Positions 42,215-51,462 are shown, counted from the first letter of the stretch. The stretch: 64,000 nt of DNA from Saprospiraceae bacterium (GCA_028285545.1 JANQPA010000101.1:124001-188000); one strand, 5' to 3'. The notes: generated by a model from the letters alone, not told the origin. Numbers and translations: made by a program.

Positions 42215-43186
42215 ATGTCCCATACAGAATTTAAATCAGATGTAGAATCTGTTAATGCACTAGCCCAATCATATGAAGATCTAACGAATGAAATAGCTAA
42301 GGTAATTGTTGGTCAGAAAGAGGTTGTAAAGGCTGTTGTCATCTCTCTTTTTAGTAATGGTCACTCTTTGCTAGTAGGTGTTCCGGGGCTTGCCAAAACG
42401 CTTTTGGTGAGTACCATTGCCGATGTACTAGATCTGGACTTTAAGCGTATCCAATTTACACCAGATTTGATGCCTTCTGATATTACCGGATCAGAAATCC
42501 TCGATGAAGATCGTCATTTCCGTTTCAATAAAGGGCCTCTTTTTTCAAACATCGTTTTGGCGGATGAGATTAACAGGACGCCTCCAAAAACTCAGGCTGC
42601 CTTATTGGAAGCAATGCAAGAGAAATCCGTTACGGTAAGTGGTGTTCGCCATACTCTACCCAAACCATTTTTTGTATTAGCAACCCAAAACCCTATTGAG
42701 CAAGAAGGTACTTACCCTCTTCCTGAAGCCCAATTGGACCGTTTTATGTTCAATATTCCGTTGGATTATCCAAGCTATGAAGAAGAAATTGATGTAGTCA
42801 AAGGAACCACTACTATAGAGAATTATGACCTACAAAATATTGTTAGCAGTCAACAGATCTTAGACTACCACCAGCTTGTTCGTAAGATTCCTATTGCTGA
42901 TAATGTATTGGAATATGCAGTTTCTCTAGCCACCAAAACCAGGCCTAATACAGATAAAGCGACGGATATGATCAACAATTATATCTCCTGGGGAGCTGGT
43001 CCAAGAGCCTCGCAATATCTGGTAATTGGAGCAAAATGCCATGCGGCTATAAATGGAAAATACTCTCCTGATATAGAAGATGTACAGGCCATCGCCAAGT
43101 ATGTGCTTCGACACCGAATTGTACGCAATTATAAGGCTGAAGCTGAGGGAGTTTCTGAAGAAAATATTATTGAAAGTTTATTCTAA
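42215..43186 (+). CDS. MoxR-family AAA+ ATPase
   Basis: 323 residues. Walker A GVPGLAKTLL (about 54-63), Walker B VLADEINRTPPKTQAALLEAM, sensor 1 FVLATQNPIEQEGTYPLPEAQLDRF, and the C-terminal lid with PRASQYLVIGAK are all MoxR features. These ATPases act as chaperones for assembling VWA-domain protein complexes or metal centres. In Bacteroidota moxR usually precedes DUF58 and VWA genes (bat cluster), but here it stands alone and is closed by a terminator. The possible -7 box TAGACTTG (42191-42198) is one base off consensus. Confidence 0.92.
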   Translation: MSHTEFKSDVESVNALAQSYEDLTNEIAKVIVGQKEVVKAVVISLFSNGHSLLVGVPGLAKTLLVSTIADVLDLDFKRIQFTPDLMPSDITGSEILDEDRHFRFNKGPLFSNIVLADEINRTPPKTQAALLEAMQEKSVTVSGVRHTLPKPFFVLATQNPIEQEGTYPLPEAQLDRFMFNIPLDYPSYEEEIDVVKGTTTIENYDLQNIVSSQQILDYHQLVRKIPIADNVLEYAVSLATKTRPNTDKATDMINNYISWGAGPRASQYLVIGAKCHAAINGKYSPDIEDVQAIAKYVLRHRIVRNYKAEAEGVSEENIIESLF

Positions 43187-43217
43187 TTGCTTGGGATTTA
43201 TCCTTTTATCACCATAT

Positions 43218-43253
43218 AGTAAGGGGGGCATCTAGTGGGGTGCCCCCCTTACT
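43218..43253 (+). terminator. Terminator after moxR
   Basis: A 13-bp stem AGTAAGGGGGGCA (43218-43230) with its complement (43241-43253) and a ten-base loop. It contains six consecutive G-C pairs, very strong for this AT-rich DNA. Confidence 0.85.
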
Positions 43254-43344
43254 TAGTTCTATCTTTTCCACCAAAAGGAATCTCTTATGCATCTTTCTTT
43301 ACAAATGATATGTTAACTTTATGGATGGAAAAAATAATATTCAA

Positions 43345-44421
43345 ATGACAAGAATAAAGAATTATCTAATAATAGCCCTCTCAATTTTGACCCTTACTTA
43401 TTGTAGTGAGGAGACTCAAAAAAGTATGGGGCTCAAGCCTATTCCTAATTCATTTGGAGAAATCAATGAATTGGTGGTGGTTGCTGATAAAGACGTTTGG
43501 GAAGGGCATATTGGTGATACATTAAGATTCTACTACTCTTCTGCCTATCCCATTTTACCTCAACCAGAACCCATACTTGATTTAAGGCATTTTACTCCTG
43601 AACAATTAGATAGAGCTCAAGACCGAAGAGAGCTCCGCAATTATATGATAATTGCTAATATCAATGATTCCAGTTCCCCTACTACCATGATGATTTCCAA
43701 AGATATTGGGCAGGAAAAAATCCGCCAGGCTGTAGAAGATCCTAGCTTCAATTCAATGGTAGGTCGGGATAAATGGGCCAAAAATCAATTGATCATCTAT
43801 CAGTTTGGAGTTTCAGAAACTGCTCTGATTGATAATTTAAAAACAAATCTGTCCGCCATCATAAAAAGAGTGCGAAAAGCAGATAGTCAAAAAATTGATG
43901 CTACTGTATTCTTTAAAGGAGAAAGTAATAGCCTCATGAATGAAGTGAAAAATTCTATGGGAGTCAATATGCGGATTCCTGATGACTTTTTCCTGGCAAT
44001 GAATAAAGACGGGGTAATCTGGATGCGTAAAGAAACCGATAAGGTAAGTAGTAATATTATGATTACTAAGCGAGTCTACAAAGATGAAAACCAGTTATCA
44101 AAGGGCTATATTAAATCCCTAAGAGATAGTCTGGGCAAATATATTGCCACCGATATCCCCAATAGCTATATGAAAATAAACGATACAGATCTTCCTATGC
44201 TGTCTAAACCAGTCAAAATGGGGAATCAATATACAATTGAAGCACGTGGCATCTGGGAAATAGTAAATGACTTTATGGGAGGTGCTTTTGTTACTTACCT
44301 TATTCACAATCCTTCTAATAATGAGTTGGTATTTATAGATGGTTTTGTTCATGCTCCTGGAGAAAATAAGAGGGATCATATGCAAGCCTTAGAACATATT
44401 ATAAATACTATCCGACTATAA
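43345..44421 (+). CDS. DUF4837-family lipoprotein
   Basis: About 358 residues from the ATG at 43345. This start puts a short basic n-region (MTRIKNY) before the hydrophobic core and a lipobox LTYC (Cys about 20). The ATG at 43321 would add eight residues (MDGKNNIQ) and is less typical. The protein matches DUF4837 by the early GEINELVVVADKDVWEG and the LPQPEPILDLRHFTPEQLDRA stretch. The family is confined mainly to Bacteroidota and is uncharacterised. It likely sits on the periplasmic face of a membrane. It has its own terminator. Confidence 0.8.
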   Translation: MTRIKNYLIIALSILTLTYCSEETQKSMGLKPIPNSFGEINELVVVADKDVWEGHIGDTLRFYYSSAYPILPQPEPILDLRHFTPEQLDRAQDRRELRNYMIIANINDSSSPTTMMISKDIGQEKIRQAVEDPSFNSMVGRDKWAKNQLIIYQFGVSETALIDNLKTNLSAIIKRVRKADSQKIDATVFFKGESNSLMNEVKNSMGVNMRIPDDFFLAMNKDGVIWMRKETDKVSSNIMITKRVYKDENQLSKGYIKSLRDSLGKYIATDIPNSYMKINDTDLPMLSKPVKMGNQYTIEARGIWEIVNDFMGGAFVTYLIHNPSNNELVFIDGFVHAPGENKRDHMQALEHIINTIRL

Positions 44422-44428
44422 TATTCTT

Positions 44429-44462
44429 ATATTGAGGTGGTTCGATTGAATCACCTCAATAT
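44429..44462 (+). terminator. Terminator after the DUF4837 gene
   Basis: ATATTGAGGTG (44429-44439) pairs with CACCTCAATAT (44452-44462), followed by TTTTGTC. Inner bases GTTC and GAAT extend the stem with one G-T pair. Confidence 0.88.
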
Positions 44463-44567
44463 TTTTGTCTTCCTTTGTCTGAATTTGTCCGGTAATTTCC
44501 TCTAATAATTATTCAATTTTGAATGGATAAAATTAGAGTATTTCACTTTTAAAATACCGCGCAATTC

Positions 44568-45170
44568 ATGGCTTTCATTCAACCTTCTTTTTCCAAAGAG
44601 CTTGCCCACTGTAGTGATGAAGATCTTTTACAACTCTACTATCATACATCAGACAATCGATTTTTCACAGAGCTTTTTTCCAGGTATGTCCTTTTGACTT
44701 ATTCCAATTGTTACAAATATCTCCAGGACTCCGAAAAAAGTAAGGATAGTGTGATGCATATCTTTTGTAAGATTCTAGATAAATGTCAGAGCAAATTATT
44801 GCAATTGGATAATTTTAAAAACTGGCTGTACACCATTATTCGAAATGAATGTTTTATCCAAAAAAAATTAGCCTCTAAAAATCAAATAGAGTTGGAGCAA
44901 TTTTTACGATACCATTTTGACGAACAAGATTTCTGTTTAAACAAGTCCTCTGTAAAAAAATCCAAGCCATCATGGGAAGAGGTTGGTACAGCTTTAAGTT
45001 GCCTTCCTATGCAACAAATGCAATGCTTGCATTTTTTCTATTTTGAAAAGAAAAGTTATCGAAAAATTGCCGAAATAAGCGGAATGACCGTCAAACAGGT
45101 CAAAAGTCACCTTCAGAATGGAAGAAGAAGGATGAGAAGTATTTTATTAAAACAGATTGAGGATGAATAA
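44568..45170 (+). CDS. Sigma-70-family RNA polymerase sigma factor (ECF-like)
   Basis: 200 residues with region 2 (about 28-95: TELFSRYVLLTYSNCYKYLQD, then NFKNWLYTIIRNECF) and region 4 (LSCLPMQQMQCLHFFYFEKKSYRKIAEISGMT then VKQVKSHLQNGRRRMR) separated by a short linker without region 3, as in ECF sigmas. No anti-sigma gene adjoins it. It may direct a small stress or uptake regulon. The next TonB receptor with a signalling (STN) domain is at 47.7 kb, but htpG lies between and a functional link is only a guess. Confidence 0.88.
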   Translation: MAFIQPSFSKELAHCSDEDLLQLYYHTSDNRFFTELFSRYVLLTYSNCYKYLQDSEKSKDSVMHIFCKILDKCQSKLLQLDNFKNWLYTIIRNECFIQKKLASKNQIELEQFLRYHFDEQDFCLNKSSVKKSKPSWEEVGTALSCLPMQQMQCLHFFYFEKKSYRKIAEISGMTVKQVKSHLQNGRRRMRSILLKQIEDE

Positions 45171-45208
45171 TTTATGAATGAATTAAGACAAATGAACGGT
45201 CTGAGAAT

Positions 45209-45262
45209 CCCGTAGAAATTCGTCGCCTTAGTATAGGCACAGTATAAACGAATCTCTACGGG
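45209..45262. terminator. Hairpin between the sigma-factor gene and htpG
   Basis: CCCGTAGAAATTCGT (45209-45223) pairs with ACGAATCTCTACGGG (45248-45262), 15 bp with one mismatch. The 24-base loop holds a smaller GCC/GGC stem. It lies between convergent genes and probably ends both transcripts, although the T-tracts are weak. Confidence 0.6.
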
Positions 45263-45275
45263 TTCAATTTGCCCT

Positions 45276-47144
45276 TTATTTTAAGAAATTTAAGGTCTTA
45301 TTAATAAATTCCGTCAATTCTGATCCTTTGAGCATATTTTGATTCAGGCGTGCAAGGTTATATAAGTACTGTGCCAAGTCCTTTTGTTTACCTTCATCTT
45401 TTTCTTCGACCAATTTTTTGGCAATCAAATCATGGTTGGAGTTGACAACCAAATTATAACTATCAGGAAAATCCATCCCCTGCATTCCTTGAAGTGCTTG
45501 CATCTCTTTCATACGACGCATGAACTCAGGTCTGGTAATTACTATAGGTTGATCATCTGGAGACATGGCCTTAACTTCAACAGATCCTCCAGTACTTACT
45601 AAACTTTCAAAAACTCCCTTGATCTTATTTTCATCATCTTCATTTAATACCGATTCTTGCTTTTCATCTTTTTGGATCAAATTATCGGAAGTATCAGAAT
45701 CTACTCTAACAAAGGTAACATCACCCAGTTTGTATTCCAGGTGCTGAACAAAGTGATTATCTATAACTGTATCAAAAAGCAAAACATCATAACCCCTTCC
45801 TTTTGCAGATTGAACAAAGCTATCATGCTCTTGTGGATTATTGGTATAAAGCATAATTATTTTATTATGCTTATCTGTCTGGATGGCCTTGATTTTCTCT
45901 TTATACTCTTCAATGGTATAAAACTCTTTTTCCGTATTGTTTAAAAGGGCAAATTTGGTGGCCTTTTCGTGGAAGCTTTCTTCTGAAAGCATTCCATATT
46001 TTATGAAGACATTTAGATCACTCCACTTTTCTTCAAAAGTAGATCTATCATTTTTAAATAGATCATTTAGTTTTTCGGCTACCTTCTTAGTGATGTATCC
46101 AGTTATCTTCTTAACATTACGATCCCCTTGTAGATAAGAACGAGATACATTCAATGGAATATCAGGTGAATCAATAACACCATGTAGCAGCGTCAAAAAT
46201 TCAGGAACGATTTCCTTAACATCGTCAGTGACATATACCTGATTACTATAAAGTTGAATTTTATTTTTTTGTACTTCAATATTGTTACCCAATTTAGGGA
46301 AGTACAAAATTCCGGTTAAGTTAAATGGATAATCAATATTGAGATGAATCCAGAATAGAGGTTCGGAACTAAATGGGTATAACTGACGGTAAAAAGCTTT
46401 ATAATCCTCATCAGTCAAATCAGAAGGAGATTTTTTCCAGGCAGGATTAGGATCATTAATTATATTATCAACTTCAATCTTTTTTTCCTCTTTTTCATCC
46501 TCCTCGCCTTCTCCTTCATAAATGGTTTCCGTTTTGGTTCCAAATTTGATGGGGATGGGTAAAAACTTACAATACTTATTCAATAACTCTTCAATCCGGT
46601 TATCCTCAAGAAATTCTTTGTTTTCCTCATTAATATAAAGAACGATGTCTGTACCTCGGGTTTCCTTATCACTGTCATCAATAGTATATTCAGGTTCTCC
46701 TTCACAAGACCAGGTAATTCCTTTTGATTTTTCCTGATAAGATTTGGTAACAGCCTCTACTTTATCCGCAACCATAAAAGCCGAATAGAAGCCTAATCCA
46801 AAATGGCCAATAATATTAGCATCATCTTTATATTTTTCTAAAAATTCTGCTGCACTGGAAAAGGCAACCTGGTTAAGGTATTTTTTCACTTCTTCCTCTG
46901 TCATTCCAATTCCCTTATCCCGGATAGTAAGAGTACCGGCCTCTTTATCGGCAATGATCTCAATAGTAAGATCGCCTAGCTCGCCGCTAATTTCTCCGCG
47001 AGAAGAAAGGGTTTTGAGTTTGTTGGTAGCATCAATAGCATTGGATACCAGTTCGCGAAGAAAAATTTCATGATCAGAATATAAAAACTTTTTGATTATG
47101 GGAAAAATATTCTCCGTTTGTACCGATATACTTCCTTTTTTCAT
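45276..47144 (-). CDS. htpG: Hsp90-family molecular chaperone HtpG
   Basis: 622 residues from the ATG at 47144 (MKKGSISVQTENIFPII); an in-frame extension upstream is not Hsp90-like. The N-terminal ATPase shows the signature YSDHEIFLRELVSNAIDAT, then IRDKGIGMT, IGHFGLGFYSAFMVAD and GTDIVLYI. The middle domain has LYSNQVYVTDDV and GVIDSPDIPLNVSRSYLQ. The linker is short and acidic (EGEGEEDEKEEKK). It assists folding under stress. It is monocistronic and divergent from the second TonB receptor locus. Confidence 0.96.
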   Translation of the reverse strand: MKKGSISVQTENIFPIIKKFLYSDHEIFLRELVSNAIDATNKLKTLSSRGEISGELGDLTIEIIADKEAGTLTIRDKGIGMTEEEVKKYLNQVAFSSAAEFLEKYKDDANIIGHFGLGFYSAFMVADKVEAVTKSYQEKSKGITWSCEGEPEYTIDDSDKETRGTDIVLYINEENKEFLEDNRIEELLNKYCKFLPIPIKFGTKTETIYEGEGEEDEKEEKKIEVDNIINDPNPAWKKSPSDLTDEDYKAFYRQLYPFSSEPLFWIHLNIDYPFNLTGILYFPKLGNNIEVQKNKIQLYSNQVYVTDDVKEIVPEFLTLLHGVIDSPDIPLNVSRSYLQGDRNVKKITGYITKKVAEKLNDLFKNDRSTFEEKWSDLNVFIKYGMLSEESFHEKATKFALLNNTEKEFYTIEEYKEKIKAIQTDKHNKIIMLYTNNPQEHDSFVQSAKGRGYDVLLFDTVIDNHFVQHLEYKLGDVTFVRVDSDTSDNLIQKDEKQESVLNEDDENKIKGVFESLVSTGGSVEVKAMSPDDQPIVITRPEFMRRMKEMQALQGMQGMDFPDSYNLVVNSNHDLIAKKLVEEKDEGKQKDLAQYLYNLARLNQNMLKGSELTEFINKTLNFLK

Positions 47145-47721
47145 AATTCTTTTTTTATTAGATTTCTGATAACCAATACTCAAAGGTTATGCCAGCTAAA
47201 TAAACCTGACATTTTGGCGCAGAATATTTTGGCAATTCAGCAAGAAAAAACTAATTTACACTTGCTTTCTGAAAAAATTACTTATCTAGAGCTTTGAGTG
47301 CTTACTCAATTTACAAACACAAACATATTTCCCTTTACGGCTATCAAAATGGAAAATGGTAATTCCAAATGCAAAAATGCATCTAGAATTATTTTTTCCC
47401 GTATAAAACAATAGGTTTACCAAACCATTCTTAAACTATTTCGTAACAAACCTTGGAAAGCATTTGATCCAAAAAGATTAAAAAACTACACGTAGGAATT
47501 ACACATCAAAAAGAATTATCGGAAAGCATTTGTAATCAACATTTGCTATCGATATAAAAGCTGATTGGCCGTAAGGTCATCAGGAGGCGTAGGTCTAAGG
47601 TTCATCGGGGGGTAGAACCGGGCCTCGCCTCATTTTTTTTCTACTCATGCAACCTTTCTTTTCCATTCTGCACCACCTTTCATTGAAATCAAGTACTATT
47701 CCTTCATTAAATTGGTTTTAA
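47145..47721. other. 577-base divergent region between htpG and TonB receptor 2
   Basis: No protein gene seen. It is AT-rich apart from the GC-rich hairpin at 47584-47631. The direct repeat GGAAAGCATTTG occurs at 47455-47466 and 47521-47532, 66 bases apart, each followed by similar A-rich DNA. No exact TAnnTTTG promoter was located on either strand, so other promoter types may be at work. Confidence 0.5.
47584..47640 (+). terminator. Strong terminator-like hairpin with no gene upstream
   Basis: Three stacked helices: GAGGCG (47584-47589) with CGCCTC (47626-47631), AGGTC (47591-47595) with GGCCT (47621-47625, one G-T pair), and GGTTC (47599-47603) with GAACC (47615-47619). The 3' side runs directly into eight T's (47633-47640). 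All 16 pairs are on the plus strand orientation that leads into TonB receptor 2, whose ATG is 82 bases later. Since htpG is on the other strand, whatever this ends must be a leader or small RNA starting in the intergenic region. Confidence 0.75.
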
Positions 47722-50418
47722 ATGAAATCCATATTTACCCTCCTGTTAATATTATTTAGCATTAATGTCAACCAAGCTCAAACCCAAATAAAGATTAAAG
47801 GAAACTATCAAAACAAAGCCCTCGACTTGGTTTTGCTTGACTTAAAAATCAATTATAGATTGGAATTTCAATATGATAAAGAACTACTAAAAAACATCAC
47901 CATAAACACCTCAATACCCGGTCTTCCGCTAAAAGAAGCTATTAGCACACTTCTTCAAGGTACGGGTATAGATTTTGAGTTGAAAGGAGAAAAAACAGTC
48001 GCTTTATTTTCCAGTAGGCAGAAAAATAAAAAACTGACTATTTCTTCTTTTAATCCTTCCCGTACAGATATTACTATTTCTGGTGCAATAAAAGATCAAA
48101 ATAATGGAGAAACCCTACCTTTTGCCAGCATAATAGTAGAAGGGACTTCCCTTGGTGTGACCTCAAATGTAGATGGGTATTTTACAATATTTAATGTACC
48201 AAATGACACTGCTCTTTTAAAGATCAGCTATATAGGATATCAGACTCTTTATTATCGATTATCTCCCGAGATGCAATTGGAAGGAATAGAAATAAGGCTA
48301 CAAGATTTTGGTATTCAATTGGAAGAAGTTATTGTAAAAGCCATCAAGGAAGAACAAATGTTAAGTGCTTCAAGTGGAATTAGCCGGATCGGCCTTTCCC
48401 CTGCAGCTCTTAATAAACTACCTAGTTATGGAGAGAGAGATGTTTTTAGATCTCTTCAACTCCTGCCAGGTGTTTCAGGTTCTAATGAAAGTTCAAGTGG
48501 TCTCTATGTCAGAGGTGGAACACCAGATCAAAATTTGGTTTTATTTGATGGATTTACGGTATACCATGTAGATCATCTCTTTGGTTTTTTTAGTGCTTTT
48601 AATGCCAATGCCATAAAAGATGTTCAATTGTATAAAGGTGGATTCGATGCAAAATATGGAGGCAGGTTATCTAGTGTGGTAGACCTCACTGGAAAAGATG
48701 GTAATACAGAAACATTTAATATTGGCGCTGGTTTAAGTCCGTTAAGTATCAATGGGTTTGTTGAAACTCCATTTGGCGGAGGGAAGGGTTCGATACTCTT
48801 AGCAGGCAGGCGCTCTTTTCAAAGTAATTTTTATAATAATATTTTTGATGCTTATACTGAAAGCTCTGAAACTCAGGCTGAAGCTCCTCAAAATTTAGGT
48901 CGCCGTTTTGCTCAGCAAGAAGTCCAGCCTAATACCTACTTTTATGATCTGAATGCTAAGCTAAGCTTTAAACCTTCTTTTAATGATGAAATCAGTATTA
49001 GTTTTTATAATGGAATCGATAATCTTGATAATTCCAGAAATACAGACAATAGTGCCTTTCAAGGTCGCTTTGGAGGAAATTTAAATTTCAATTTTCTAAG
49101 AGAAAATACAGACTTGACGGAATGGGGCAATTGGGGAAGCAGTGCCAAATGGTCTCGACAGTGGAACAGTCGGTGGTATTCCAATCTTAATTTATCCTAT
49201 TCAAATTATTTCAGCGAAAGAGATCGATCGAATAAAACGACTATAGAAAGAGCAGATACTACAACGGTTCTCACCTTCGGTAGCTTTGAATATAATGATT
49301 TAAAGGATATCAGTATTAAATTGGATAATGAATTCAAACTTAATGCAAGCAATCAACTAGATTTTGGATTACAAATTACAGCCAATGACATTGCTTATGA
49401 ATTCACTCAAAATGATTCTCTTAATATTCTAAATCGGCAGGACAGGGGAACCACCTCTTCTTTTTATTTCCAAAACAAGCATACTATTAATAACAGTCTG
49501 ATTCTCAAGGGAGGAATTCGGAGTTCATTATACAGTATCACCAAGCAGATTTACCTGGAACCCAGAGTTTCTTTCACTTATTTACTCTCAGACCAAATTC
49601 GATTGAAGGCAGCCTGGGGAAAATATTATCAATTTGCCACTCGCATTGTCCGGGAAGATATTCAGCAAGGAAGTCGCGATTTTTGGTTATTGGCTGATGA
49701 TGAGCAAGTGCCTATCAGTTCCGCCTATCATCATATTCTGGGAATAAGCTTTGAAACGAATACCTGGCTTTTTGATGCTGAAGCCTATTACAAAACTATG
49801 GATGGTTTATCTGAATATTCTACTCGTTTTGCACCTACTGGAATAGGCCCCAATCGACAACTGTCATATGAAGAGTTTTTCTATACCGGAACAGGGCTTG
49901 CCAAGGGTCTTGAATTTTTACTTCAAAGAAAGGTTGGGCAATTGACTGGTTGGGCATCTTATACTCTTGGTGAGGTTAAATATGATTTTGCAGCTTTTGG
50001 TGATCAGCCCTTTTTTGCCAATCAGGATGTTACCCATGAGTTGAAATTAGTTGGAAACTACAAACTAGGCCGACTTACTTTCGGAGCCACTTTTGTGTAT
50101 GCAACAGGAAGGCCCTACACCGCTCCCACAGGTTATTATGAAATTAGTCTTTTAGATGGTAGCAGTACCGATTTTTTTGAAATCAGCGATAAAAACAGCT
50201 TAAGGTTCAACGATTATCATCGACTAGATATTTCCGCCACTTTTGATTTTAAGCTAGGCAGTTCAAAAGCAAGTACAGGCCTCTCTTTATTCAATATTTA
50301 TAACCGGGAAAATACCTGGTACAAAGAATATGAAGTCATTGAAGGAGAGTTGTTCGAAACAGATGTGTCTCTACTTGGATTTACACCAAGTTTGTTTTTC
50401 ACCTGGTCATTGCATTAA
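47722..50418 (+). CDS. TonB-dependent outer-membrane receptor with STN and CarboxypepD_reg-like domains, copy 2
   Basis: 898 residues. A signal peptide (to NQAQ) is followed by a secretin/TonB short N-terminal (STN) domain (about 20-95: KALDLVLLDLKINYRLEFQYD and LKEAISTLLQGTGIDFEL). After that come a CarboxypepD_reg-like domain (ISGAIKDQNNGETLPFASI), a plug (LLPGVSGSNESSSGLYVRGG, YKGGFDAKYGGRLSSVVDL) and a barrel ending FFTWSLH. The STN domain in other receptors signals through a FecR anti-sigma; none is adjacent. The plug closely parallels that of receptor 1. A 50-nt palindrome separates it from its DUF4249 partner. Confidence 0.93.
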   Translation: MKSIFTLLLILFSINVNQAQTQIKIKGNYQNKALDLVLLDLKINYRLEFQYDKELLKNITINTSIPGLPLKEAISTLLQGTGIDFELKGEKTVALFSSRQKNKKLTISSFNPSRTDITISGAIKDQNNGETLPFASIIVEGTSLGVTSNVDGYFTIFNVPNDTALLKISYIGYQTLYYRLSPEMQLEGIEIRLQDFGIQLEEVIVKAIKEEQMLSASSGISRIGLSPAALNKLPSYGERDVFRSLQLLPGVSGSNESSSGLYVRGGTPDQNLVLFDGFTVYHVDHLFGFFSAFNANAIKDVQLYKGGFDAKYGGRLSSVVDLTGKDGNTETFNIGAGLSPLSINGFVETPFGGGKGSILLAGRRSFQSNFYNNIFDAYTESSETQAEAPQNLGRRFAQQEVQPNTYFYDLNAKLSFKPSFNDEISISFYNGIDNLDNSRNTDNSAFQGRFGGNLNFNFLRENTDLTEWGNWGSSAKWSRQWNSRWYSNLNLSYSNYFSERDRSNKTTIERADTTTVLTFGSFEYNDLKDISIKLDNEFKLNASNQLDFGLQITANDIAYEFTQNDSLNILNRQDRGTTSSFYFQNKHTINNSLILKGGIRSSLYSITKQIYLEPRVSFTYLLSDQIRLKAAWGKYYQFATRIVREDIQQGSRDFWLLADDEQVPISSAYHHILGISFETNTWLFDAEAYYKTMDGLSEYSTRFAPTGIGPNRQLSYEEFFYTGTGLAKGLEFLLQRKVGQLTGWASYTLGEVKYDFAAFGDQPFFANQDVTHELKLVGNYKLGRLTFGATFVYATGRPYTAPTGYYEISLLDGSSTDFFEISDKNSLRFNDYHRLDISATFDFKLGSSKASTGLSLFNIYNRENTWYKEYEVIEGELFETDVSLLGFTPSLFFTWSLH

Positions 50419-50448
50419 CTTATTGATGCCGATAAGAGCCAGGTCAAA

Positions 50449-50498
50449 TTTAAGTTTAATGTAATGGCGGCGTCCGCCGCCATTACATTAAACTTAAA
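50449..50498. repeat. 50-nt near-perfect palindrome between receptor 2 and its DUF4249 gene
   Basis: The left arm 50449-50472 begins TTTAAGTTTAATG and ends ATGGCGGCG; the right arm 50475-50498 is its exact reverse complement. The two arms are 24 bp each with only two bases between. It is GC-rich in the centre and AT-rich outside, like a terminator. It lies 30 bases after the receptor stop and 71 bases before the DUF4249 start, so it may cut most transcripts between the two genes. Confidence 0.85.
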
Positions 50499-50569
50499 AA
50501 ACTCATGCTGAATGGTTTTAATAAGCTGTTTATGTCCAATCAATTAGTTCAATAATTAAAAAAAATAAG

Positions 50570-51415
50570 ATGAAAAATATATACTCAATAATTACACTAT
50601 TTTCTATTTGCTTTTTTTATCAATCTTGTGAACAAGAGAGCATTGAGGATATTAAAACCCAAACCGCAGTAGTAGAAGCTTATTTATTTGCTGATCAAAG
50701 CATACAAAATATTAAAATAAGCCAAAGTTTTTCATATGCTCAATTTGATACCATTATACAAACTCTTGACAATCTAGATGTTTACATTTCTGATGATAAT
50801 AATATGTATCCTCTTTTTTCCAAAGGAAATGGGCTTTACGAAAATTCAGATGTCAAAATAGAAGATGAAAAAAACTATTATCTGGAATTCACTTGGCAGA
50901 GCCAATCAATAAGAGCTGAAACCTATATACCAGGCAAAAAGGAAGCAGACATTACCACTGAATTAATAGAAATGGAAAAAATTGAAATTGGGGCTGGCGG
51001 ATTTCCCGGAGGTTTCGGAGGAGGATTATCTCTTGACCCGATTGACATAAAGTGGAACAATGCTGAAAATGATTATTATTATGTCGTAATCGATAATATA
51101 GAAGATGATCCTGAATATGTTAATGATAGGATAGCACAGTTTGAAGAAGAAAATGGAGGTCGCAGACGATTTTCTTTTATTAGTGAACCACAAATAATGG
51201 ATGTTTACAGCCTCAATCCTCAAAGGGACCTTACTCAGTTTGGCACTTATCGCATTATTGTATTTAGGGTAAATCCAGAATATGCTGGATTATATGAAAG
51301 TTCAGGGAGTTCCACCTTATCATTAGTACAACCTCCTTCAAATATAGAAAACGGATTGGGCTTATTTACAGGAGTGAATAGTGATACTTTGTATTTAGAA
51401 GTTTTGAAGAAATAA
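50570..51415 (+). CDS. DUF4249-like lipoprotein, partner of receptor 2
   Basis: 281 residues. A signal peptide with lipobox YQSC (Cys about 20) is followed by the DUF4249 opening IKTQTAVVEAYLFADQSIQNIKISQSFSY, analogous to the partner of receptor 1. A glycine-rich loop (IGAGGFPGGFGGGLSLD, about 142-158) is an addition not seen in copy 1. It is probably a surface protein that hands ligand to the receptor. The ligand is unknown. It is separated from the receptor by a strong palindrome, and ends at a terminator shared with the convergent DUF2723 gene. Confidence 0.82.
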   Translation: MKNIYSIITLFSICFFYQSCEQESIEDIKTQTAVVEAYLFADQSIQNIKISQSFSYAQFDTIIQTLDNLDVYISDDNNMYPLFSKGNGLYENSDVKIEDEKNYYLEFTWQSQSIRAETYIPGKKEADITTELIEMEKIEIGAGGFPGGFGGGLSLDPIDIKWNNAENDYYYVVIDNIEDDPEYVNDRIAQFEEENGGRRRFSFISEPQIMDVYSLNPQRDLTQFGTYRIIVFRVNPEYAGLYESSGSSTLSLVQPPSNIENGLGLFTGVNSDTLYLEVLKK

Positions 51416-51416
51416 C

Positions 51417-51448
51417 ATGGCTCATCCGAAATTTTCAGGATGAGTCAT
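51417..51448. terminator. Terminator between DUF4249 (copy 2) and DUF2723
   Basis: ATGGCTCATCC (51417-51427) pairs with GGATGAGTCAT (51438-51448), 11 bp with one G-T pair and a ten-base loop that can pair further. The sequence resembles the ends of the repeat at 21431. Confidence 0.75.
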
Positions 51449-51462
51449 ATTACTTATATTTT

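Noticed and set aside
47145-47583. tRNA or known riboswitch before receptor 2
   Set aside because: No cloverleaf or conserved riboswitch core could be drawn; only the terminator-like hairpin is supported.
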